Part shown: positions 1 through 7,988 of the stretch, piece by piece
Layout of the letters: each line of letters opens with the position of its first letter
How positions within the stretch are numbered: position 1 is the stretch's first letter
Assembly: GCF_050016015.1 (NCBI RefSeq)
Contig: NZ_JBNHEQ010000195.1
Location: 1-64,000, forward strand
Origin: Trichodesmium sp002260545
GTDB taxonomy: Bacteria; Cyanobacteriota; Cyanobacteriia; Cyanobacteriales; Microcoleaceae
DNA: 64,000 bases
Direction of reading: 5' to 3'
Made by a program: the position numbers and the translations under genes
The notes under the pieces: generated by a model
Told to the model about the DNA's origin: nothing
The model's input: only the letters and a program-made list of their open reading frames with translations
Database searches by the model: none

Positions 1-201
1 TTTCTCAATCTATCTAACCTACTACCTACTCCCCGAAAAAATCTCAATTCAAAAACAGAAATCTTACCACAAAACTATAGTGCTAAATCTAGATTAGATA
101 CATAGCTAGTATTTCCGGCAAATAGAAAAGCCAGCCTTAGAAAATAAGTATACCCCAATTTATAGCTAAAATAGAGCAACATCTCAAAATATCAATTTCA
201 A

Positions 202-3200
202 ATGTCCGCTAACCCTCCTACCACCCTTTTAATTGACGGCCATTCTCTCGCCTTTCGTTCCTACTACGCTTTTGCCAAAAGTCGTAGTGGAGGATTGAAA
301 ACTTCTACAGGTATTCCCACAAGCGTTTGTTTTGGATTCCTGAAATCTTTATTAGAAGTAATAGATACTCAAAAACCAGAATACTTAGCGATCGCCTTTG
401 ACTTAGGACAACCTACATTTCGTCATAAAGCTGATAAAAATTATAAAGCAGATCGACCAGAACCGCCAGAAGATTTAATTACTGACTTAGAAAATTTACA
501 AGAGCTTTTAAGAGCTTTTAATTTAACAGTTATTACTGCTCCTGGTTATGAAGCTGACGATATATTGGGAACTTTAGCACAAAAAGCTAGTGCTGCTGGG
601 TTTCGGGTAAAAATTCTTTCTGGCGACCAAGATTTATTTCAATTAATAGATGTAGAAAAAGGGATTAGTGTTTTACATTTAGCTGCGGGTAAAGGTAGTA
701 CGCCTAAAGAATTTTTTGCTCAAGAAGTTAAGGAGAAATTGGGAATTTTGCCGACTCAAGTTGTTGATTATAAAGCTCTTTGTGGAGATAAGTCTGACAA
801 TATTCCAGGTGTTAGAGGGATTGGGGAAAAAACTGCTGTTAAGTTGTTGAATGAATATAGTTGTCTAGGAGAAATTTATGCTTCTCTAGATAAAATTAGA
901 GGAGCCAATCAGAAAAAGTTAGTAGTAGGAAAAGCTGAGGCAGAGCATTCTCAGTTTATGGCAAAAATTGAAGTAAATGTGCCGTTAAATCTTGATATAG
1001 AAGATTGTCAGATAAAAAGATTTTCTCGTTCAGAAATTGAACCTGTTTTGCAAAGGCTGGAATTAGAACATTTCCTCAGTCAAATTCCAGATTTAGAACA
1101 GCAGTTTAATGGTTTGGCAGGAGTTAAGTCTTTGCCAGACGAATCAGAAACTCAGCAGCAAGAAAAATCGATAAATACTTTAGTTGAAGTAGAAAGTGAT
1201 GATTGGTTTTTCAGTGCAGAAGATACAAAGGTAGCTAAACAGCAAATTTCAACAAAATCAGAAATTCAGCCTCAAATTATTGATACTCCAGAAAAGTTAA
1301 AGGAGTTAGTAAATATTTTAAAAGAACAGAAAAATCCTCAGATTCCTGTTGCTTGGGATACGGAAACAACATCTTTGGAACCGAGAGATGCAGAGTTAGT
1401 TGGAATTGGTTGTTGTTGGGGAAAAAATATAGAGGATGTTGCCTATATTCCTACCAGACATAAAATTGGAAAAAATCTGGATAAGGTGACAGTATTAGAG
1501 TCTTTAAAACCAATTTTAGAAAGTACCGAATATCCAAAAGTTTTTCAGAATACTAAATTTGATAGATTGGTTTTTCGTTGTCAAGGAATTAAATTAGCTG
1601 GAGTGGTTTTTGACACAATGTTGGCAAGTTATGTATTAAATCCTGGAGATAAACATAGTCTGGAAGAAATATATATTAGATACCTCACAGATAAGGGGAT
1701 AAATTTACATAGTTATAACGATGTGGTCTCGAAAAATAAAACTATTGCCGACCTAGATATTCTCAAAGTAGCTGATTATTGTGGTAATCAAGTTTTTGTG
1801 ACATTTCAGTTAGTAGAAAAATTAAGAGCAGAATTAGAAAAAGCGGATAAAAATCAACCGACTGAGAAATCTTTGTACAGATTATTAGTAGATGTAGAAC
1901 AAGCATTAGAATCTGTTTTAGCCGAAATGGAATTTCAGGGAATTAAGATTGATATTGAGTCTCTGAAAAATTTATCAGCTCAACTGCAAAAAGATACTCC
2001 GAAAAATGAACCGACTGAGAAATCTTTGTACAAATTATTAGTAGATGTAGAACAACCTTTAGAATCGGTTTTAGCCGAAATGGAATTTCAGGGAATTAAG
2101 ATTGATATTGAGTCTCTGAAAAATTTATCAGCTCAACTGCAAAAAGATACTCCGAAAAATGAACCGACTGAGAAATCTTTGTACAAATTATTAGTAGATG
2201 TAGAACAACCTTTAGAATCGGTTTTAGCCGAAATGGAATTTCAGGGAATTAAGATTGATATTGAGTCTCTGAAAANNNNNNNNNNNNNNNNNNNNNNNNN
2301 NNNNNNNNNNNNNNNNNNNNNNNNNNNNNNNNNNNNNNNNNNNNNNNNNNNNNNNNNNNNNNNNNNNNNNNNNNNTTTTAGCCGAAATGGAATTTCAGGG
2401 AATTAACATTGATATTGAGTCTCTGAAAAAATTATCATCTCAACTGCAAAAAGATGCTCAGAAAAATCAAGTGACTGAGAAATCTTTGTACAAATTATTA
2501 GTAAATGTAGAAAAACCTGTAGAATCTGTTTTAGCCGAAATGGAACTTCAAGGAATTAAGATTGATATTGCATCTGTGCAAAAATTATCAAGTCAACTAC
2601 AAAAAGATGCACAGAAAAATCAACCTCCAGAAAAATCTTTGTACAAATTATTAGTAGATGTAGAACAACCATTAGAATCGGTTTTAGCCGAAATGGAACT
2701 TCAGGGAATTAGAATTGATATTGAATATCTCAAAAAATTCTCAATCCAACTGCAAAAAGATTTAGAAGAAATTGAAAAAAGAGCTTGTCAAACTGTCGAT
2801 AGTCTAACTTTACAAGAACATCTCAAAACAGAAATTCAGAATATAGACCCCAATTCATTTACCAATCAACAAGAATTAAAAAAAGCAATATCCAGCCCTA
2901 TACTAAAAGCATACATCAGCAAATTATCAAAAGAGCAAAGAGAAAATTTAGCAACTCTTAAAAAACAAATCAATCAAGCAGAAACCAACGACTTATTAAA
3001 CCTAAACTCACCATCTCAATTAAGCGAACTTCTGTTTGAAATACTCCATCAAAATCAGAAAAAATCTCGAAAAATTAAGACTGGTTACTCCACAGATGTA
3101 GTAGTCCTAGAAAAATTACAAACAGAACCAGAACATCACCCCATTATTGATGAAATATTAAATCATCGAACCTTATATAAACTCTTTTCCACTTATGTCG

Positions 3201-4105
3201 AAGCCATACCAAAATTAGTTCGTTCAGACACTCAAAGAGTACATACAAACTTTAATCAAACTCAAACAGATACAGGGCGTTTATCCTCTTCCGAACCAAA
3301 CTTACAAAATATTCCCATCGGTACAGAATTTTCTAGGCAAATTCGTCAAGCATTTCTGCCAAAAAAAGATTGGTTATTAGTATCAGCAGATTATTCCCAA
3401 ATAGAATTAAGAATTTTAGCACATTTGAGTCAAGAACCAGTATTAATAGAATCTTATCAAAATAATCAAGATGTACATACCGTCACAGCAAAACTATTAT
3501 TTGAAAAAGAGGAAATTTCACCAGAAGAAAGACGAGTTGGTAAAACAATAAACTTTGGCGTAATCTATGGAATGGGAGCGCAAAAATTAGCAAGGTCTGT
3601 CAAAATAACAGTCAAAGAAAGTAAACTATTTTTAGAAAGATATAAACAACAATATTCCCAAGTATTTGCCTATTTAGATAACTTGAAAAAACAAGCGATC
3701 GCTCAAGGTTATGTAGAAACAATATTAGGTCGTCGGCGTTATTTTGAATTTGAATCTAAAACTCTCCGTGAGCTAAAAGGTAAACAAATAGAAGAGATTA
3801 ATTTACAGCAATTAAAACTAAGTCAAAATGATGCTCAAATTTTAAGAGCAGCAGCTAATTCGCCAATTCAAGGTTCAAGTGCAGATATTATTAAAATAGC
3901 CATGATTAGACTAAATGAAATATTGCAAAATTATCAGACAAAATTATTATTACAAGTACATGATGAATTAGTATTTGAAGTACCACCATTAGAGTCGGAA
4001 GAATTGCAACAAGTAATTAAATCTACAATGGAAAATGCAGTAAATTTAAAAGTACCCTTAATAGTAGATATTCATGGAGGTAAAAATTGGATGGAGACTA
4101 AATAG
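202..4105 (+). CDS. polA: DNA polymerase I with tandemly amplified internal module (interrupted by an assembly gap)
   Basis: Family A DNA polymerase for Okazaki-fragment processing and gap repair. The N-terminal 5' nuclease shows LLIDGHSLAFRS, GYEADDILG, SGDQDLFQL and CGDKSDNIPGVRGIGEKTA. The 3'-5' exonuclease domain has DTETTSL (Exo I) and QNTKFDR (Exo II), but Exo III reads YCGNQ, with Gln where E. coli has Asp501. The polymerase domain has motif A DYSQIELRILAHLS (from about 3389), motif B RRVGKTINFGVIYGMG and motif C LQVHDEL, so it looks competent. Between exonuclease and palm lie about six copies of a 51-residue unit (1861-2779), where other PolA proteins have one; a further insert of roughly 60 residues precedes the NLNSPSQLSELLF segment. 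A 100-N gap at 2276-2375 throws the downstream part one base out of phase; 99 bases would restore the frame, so the break is almost certainly an assembly artefact. ATG at 202; no partner gene is close. Confidence 0.93.
1861..2779 (+). repeat. 153-bp (51-codon) in-frame tandem repeat inside polA
   Basis: Unit starts are seen at 1861, 2014, 2167, 2474 and 2627, exactly 153 bp apart where sequence is complete, plus a half unit after the gap (2376-2473). Each unit encodes the segment beginning TEKSLYKLLVDVEQPLESVL and continuing through AEMEFQGIKIDIESLK, the conserved start of the polymerase domain. The second and third copies are identical over the readable part; the later copies differ by several residues, which suggests a recent amplification at the 5' end. 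The true copy number is unknown because the gap lies inside the array. Confidence 0.95.
2276..2375. other. Assembly gap of exactly 100 N
   Basis: A run of 100 N, the conventional placeholder length, sits inside the polA repeat. The same repeat landmark (gcc of the AEM codons) is at 2227 before and 2381 after the gap, a distance of 154 rather than 153, so the placeholder itself creates the apparent +1 shift. Confidence 0.97.
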
Positions 4106-4240
4106 AGTCTGTTTAGTTATCAGTTATTAGTAGCTCCTACTTCAGTTGATGAAATAAATATTATTTACCAATGAATAATGGATAATTGATAACTGATAAT
4201 TAATCCCCAAAAGTTTAAACCCTCTCCTTTTCAATTGATA

Positions 4241-4445
4241 ATACCATGCATGAAAAAAGAATGCTACAAAAAGTGCATCTCTATCAGAGATAGTTAAAAA
4301 TAGCTGCTAAAAATTCATTATAGACAGCTATATCTATTATTTTCCCTCTTTTATTCAATATTTATTACTTCTTCCTTCTTCCTTCTTCCTTCTTCTCTCT
4401 TCCTTGCTTTTACCATTTGTAATAAATATTTATCACCCTTGGTAT
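4241..4445 (+). repeat. Family B short element (ATACCA-ended)
   Basis: Bounded by ATACCATG at the left and CTTGGTAT at the right. A second, inverted copy is at 34335-34510, with matching interior blocks such as GAATGCTACAAAAAGTGCATC and TATCTATTATTTTCCCTC. No coding capacity; MITE-like size and ends. Confidence 0.75.
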
Positions 4446-4465
4446 AATCGCTTGGTATAATAGAG

Positions 4466-4566
4466 TATTTTCCCTCTTTTATTCAATATTTATTACTTCT
4501 TCCTTCTTCCTTCTTCTCTCTTCCTTGCTTCTGCCATTTGTAATAAACATTTATCACGCTTGGTAT
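4466..4566 (+). repeat. Direct duplication of the right half of the family B element
   Basis: The block starting TATTTTCCCTCTTTTATTC and ending in CTTGGTAT repeats the right half of the adjacent element (first seen at about 4338-4445), with a few substitutions and a shorter CTTCCTT tract. The rest of the stretch 4106-4786 holds AT-rich TGATAAT repeats and no supportable gene. Confidence 0.8.
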
Positions 4567-4786
4567 AATAGATAATTAATAATTGATAATTGATATAACA
4601 AGAAAGTTTTCATAATTCATTCTCTATTATTGATTGTTCATTATTTATTATCAATTAATGAATTGTTCTTCATCTCCTCCTCTCCCCATGCTACCCACAC
4701 TTCCCATCTCGCGATCTTCCCTATTCCCTATTGTTATGTTAGACTCCTGACTGTAGTTGAGCAAAAATTTTTCCTTGGGTAAATCA

Positions 4787-5308
4787 ATGGATACCAAAAA
4801 ATTAGTTTTAGGTGGAGTTGGTTTTGTATTAGCCAGTGCAATTGTGGCAACTGCTGCCAGTATAGAACTTAGTCTCGAACAAGAACAAGTAATCTGTAAA
4901 TTGAAAGAGACAGTAGAAGCACAAGAAAAAGCTGGTAAAAAATTGGTATTTTGGCCACTAATTGGAAAAATTAAAGAGAGAGTAGAAGTACCATTTACAG
5001 CAAAATTATCTTCTAATACATCTTATACAATCCTAGGAGTATGTGATGATAATTGTAGTGACTTAAATTTAACTCTTAAAAATGAACAAGGTGAAAAAAT
5101 AGCCAATGATGAAAAAGAAAATGATATTCCAGTAATTTCTTTTACTCCCACGGAAAATAGTGATTATAGGATTACCGCACGACCAGATAAATGTACAACT
5201 GAAAAATGTGAATTTGGCATGGTTTTATTTGTACCTAAAAGTGCCGAGTTAGATGTAGCATCCGAGCTACCAGAAGAATTATATCTATTTAAGTTTTGCC
5301 AAAAATAA
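4787..5308 (+). CDS. Secreted beta-sandwich-like protein of unknown function
   Basis: A 173-residue protein from ATG 4787 (an in-frame TTG at 4757 would add ten residues, but the ATG directly precedes the signal sequence). The first ~27 residues, with a KK pair and the hydrophobic stretch LVLGGVGFVLASAIVATAAS, look like a signal peptide, so the product is probably exported. The mature part has alternating hydrophobic strands and four closely placed cysteines (VCDDNCSD and KCTTEKCEF) that could form two disulfides. The layout (FTAKLSSNTSYTILGVCDD, then FTPTENSDYRITARPDKC) recalls pre-peptidase C-terminal (PPC)-type domains, but this is a resemblance only. It stands alone, with repeats upstream and no operon partner. 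Confidence 0.7.
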   Translation: MDTKKLVLGGVGFVLASAIVATAASIELSLEQEQVICKLKETVEAQEKAGKKLVFWPLIGKIKERVEVPFTAKLSSNTSYTILGVCDDNCSDLNLTLKNEQGEKIANDEKENDIPVISFTPTENSDYRITARPDKCTTEKCEFGMVLFVPKSAELDVASELPEELYLFKFCQK

Positions 5309-5806
5309 ACAACAAATTAGTTCAGGAAAAAGAATTATTTCTGTAAAAATGCTAAATTAATTTTAATCGAACTCAAACTCAAATTATTATACCGAATATC
5401 TAACTCTCAAAAATGTGATAATCAGTTACCATAAATGAATCATCCATCACATTCAGAATTCAGCCCTTAGCCCTTAGCCATTAGCTTCATAGTTAAATGA
5501 AGTTAACAACTTCTCAGTATAGATTCTACTTTGTTAAAATACCTCTTGGTGGTATGACAACAAAAAAATTTAATTAGGAAGTAATTTTTTTTCTACAATT
5601 ATCCAGGGTTGAGGGATTGAGAGTTACTCTTGGAAACTAGAGTAGTAAATGTCTTGCAAAAAAGTGCATCTCATGGTAAAGGGGAAAATTATATCAGTAT
5701 TAACCCCTAGAAGTAATCAAATAATTTCTACTAATCAGGCCGCGTGTGAATATTAGATTAGAATAAAATATACCTATATGATTAGGGCAAAGGAATACCA
5801 GAGCAG
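5309..5806. other. Intergenic region without recognisable gene
   Basis: About 500 bp of AT-rich sequence with a short direct repeat (CAGCCCTTAGCCCTTAGCC at about 5461) and no open frame with coding character. It presumably holds the promoter of the downstream sensor kinase, but I cannot point to specific boxes. Confidence 0.5.
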
Positions 5807-7510
5807 ATGTCATTAACTTCCATATCAAGAAAACAGTCTATGCTCCAGCAAAAAACCGGATCAAAACATTTGCTTGGTAGCATAGGAATCAGAAAAAAAA
5901 TAGGTTTTGGCTATGCTCTGGCAATCAGTATTGCTACTGTAGGAGTTTTGACAGGGCGAATATTTGAGTTAAATTATAAACATCAAATTAGAACACAAAT
6001 AGAACAAGCTCAAGAACAAGTAGACTTACTTACAAATCTCACAAAAAAAGTATTAAAAGTTAGTATCCTGCAAAAAGAGTTGCCTAGCTTAATCAATAAC
6101 CGAACAATTTTAGAAAAAAAAATATCTCTAGAATTATCAAGTTTTTATGAGGTTAATACAATTATTAAACAACTAGAATCGATCCTAGAAACTGAAGATA
6201 AAAATCTCAATCAAAACACAGATTATGTTCAGCTTCAAGAATTTATCCAAATCTATGTTAATCCTCTAGAAGTTCATGTTCAGCAATTAGAAAGTTTAAT
6301 TCAAGAAATTAAACAGATACCACCTCAAACAAAAGTAGAAACTTCATCACTTCCATCACTGAGTAAAATTACTAATAGTGAAGTTGCCATAAAACTAGAA
6401 AAATTATCACAAGATTCAGAACAATTAGCTATATTAGCTCATCAGAGAGTAGAAAAAGGATTTAAAGATTATCAAAAAGTAGAAAACTTAGGAATAAAAA
6501 TATTAATAGCTAGCCTATTACTGTCGGTAATAACTGCAGTAATGATGGCTATCTATACTAGCAAGTCGATCACAACTCCTTTAAAAGTAATAACCAAAGT
6601 AGCTGAACAAGTTACAGAAGAAGCTAACTTTGAACTACAACTTCCTGTAACCACAGATGATGAAATAGGAGAATTAACAGTATCCCTGAATGAACTAATT
6701 GGTAAGGTAGCAGAATACACAGAGCAACTCCAGGAAGCAAAACTTAAAGCAGAAGCAGCAAACCGTTCTAAAAGTGCTTTTCTAGCTACCATGAGTCACG
6801 AACTGCGTACACCCCTCAATGCAATTATTGGGTATAGCGATCTTCTTTATGAGGATGCTATGGAAGAAGGATATGAAGATTTTATGTCCGATCTAGAAAG
6901 AATTAAGCTAGCAGGTACACACCTCCTAGAAATGATTAGTGATATATTAGATATTTCTAAAATAGAAGCAGGTCAAGTTACACTTTATTTAGAAAGTATT
7001 GAGGTTAATAAGCTAGTTCAAGATGTGGTTGGTACAGCCAAAAATCTTACTGAAAAAAAAGGTAATAAATTCAAATTAGTTTTAGGAAAAAATCTGGGTA
7101 ATATGTATGCAGATATGCCAAAAGTAAGACAGGTACTGATAAATTTACTGGGTAATGCAGCTAAATTTACAGAGAATGGTTTAATTACACTCCGTGTCGA
7201 AAAAGTCAAAAATAAGAAACTAAAAAATAATCAAAATCAAAATTCAGGGTTATTAAATAAAGAACAAAATTACATAGTTTTTCAGGTAATTGATACTGGT
7301 ATTGGAATGACAGAAGAACAGTTAAAACATATATTTAAACCTTTTACTCAAGCAGATGCTTCTACTACTCGTAGATATGGTGGTACTGGTTTAGGATTAG
7401 CAATATGTCAACGTTTATGTGAGAGAATGGGGGCAGAAATTTCTGTAAAAAGTAAGTCTGGAAAAGGTTCGACATTCACTGTTTGGTTTCCTGAAAGGGT
7501 AATTATATAG
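5807..7510 (+). CDS. Membrane sensor histidine kinase (HAMP-HisKA-HATPase)
   Basis: A 567-residue two-component sensor. One membrane segment lies near residues 30-50 and a second near 231-251 (LLLSVITAVMMAIYTS); they flank a periplasmic helical domain of about 180 residues. A HAMP linker follows (TTPLKVITKVAEQV...), then a coiled stretch, then the HisKA box SHELRTPLNAIIGYSDLL with the phospho-acceptor His at residue 331. The ATPase domain shows the N box (QVLINLLGNAAKFTENG), G1 (DTGIGMTEEQ) and G2 (GGTGLGLAICQRL). There is no receiver domain and no response regulator beside it, so it is an orphan kinase whose partner must be elsewhere. The ATG at 5807 gives the full N-terminal anchor. The stimulus cannot be inferred. 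Confidence 0.92.
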   Translation: MSLTSISRKQSMLQQKTGSKHLLGSIGIRKKIGFGYALAISIATVGVLTGRIFELNYKHQIRTQIEQAQEQVDLLTNLTKKVLKVSILQKELPSLINNRTILEKKISLELSSFYEVNTIIKQLESILETEDKNLNQNTDYVQLQEFIQIYVNPLEVHVQQLESLIQEIKQIPPQTKVETSSLPSLSKITNSEVAIKLEKLSQDSEQLAILAHQRVEKGFKDYQKVENLGIKILIASLLLSVITAVMMAIYTSKSITTPLKVITKVAEQVTEEANFELQLPVTTDDEIGELTVSLNELIGKVAEYTEQLQEAKLKAEAANRSKSAFLATMSHELRTPLNAIIGYSDLLYEDAMEEGYEDFMSDLERIKLAGTHLLEMISDILDISKIEAGQVTLYLESIEVNKLVQDVVGTAKNLTEKKGNKFKLVLGKNLGNMYADMPKVRQVLINLLGNAAKFTENGLITLRVEKVKNKKLKNNQNQNSGLLNKEQNYIVFQVIDTGIGMTEEQLKHIFKPFTQADASTTRRYGGTGLGLAICQRLCERMGAEISVKSKSGKGSTFTVWFPERVII

Positions 7511-7988
7511 AATTAATAATTAATAATTAATAATTAATAATTGATAATTGAGAATTGAGAGTTAAAAATGAAGGTTTGAGTTATCTAGGAAACAAGGTTT
7601 AAGAAAAGGAAAAACTTTAAATATGGTAAATATTTATCCAGCTTTTACACATTCCTATACCAACCGACATGATATAAAGGGGATAAAAAAACAAAAAGCA
7701 GTATTTCAAACCTCTCTATTCTAGAAGGTACTGTTAACTGTTTTCGGCTGTCGCCGACATGAATGCGGACGGAGCATTCCGTCAGGAAAAAAGGCAGTTC
7801 CGACCCTAGGAGGCTAACTGAAATGACCATTATTTGATTTGGGAAAGATACTAGAAGAAAAGAAAATTAGTGAAATTTGAAATATATCCAAGGGTGAATA
7901 CCCAATAAAAAAAACGGTTTTTTCTACTAAAATTTATTTATATCTTCAAGTTAAAATTAAAGAAAAACATATAGAAAACCAAAAAATT
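7511..7988. other. Intergenic repeats upstream of clpB
   Basis: Begins with an (AATTAAT)n heptamer tract (7511-7545). At about 7655-7735 is a variant of the dispersed block 'CAGTATTTCAAACCTC ... GTTAACTG', found inverted at about 27895, 56412 and 57805. A GC-richer insert (7741-7800) carries the words GTCGCCGACATG and GCGGAGCATTCCGTCAGG that recur through the window. No gene is supported. Confidence 0.6.

Noticed and set aside
1861..2779. CRISPR-like regular repeat
   Set aside because: The repeats are contiguous, in frame and coding; there are no spacers.
7645..7830. Minus-strand 61-codon frame between the sensor kinase and clpB
   Set aside because: Falls in dispersed repeat blocks (GTCGCCGACATG, GCGGAGCATTCC) and has no protein-like features.
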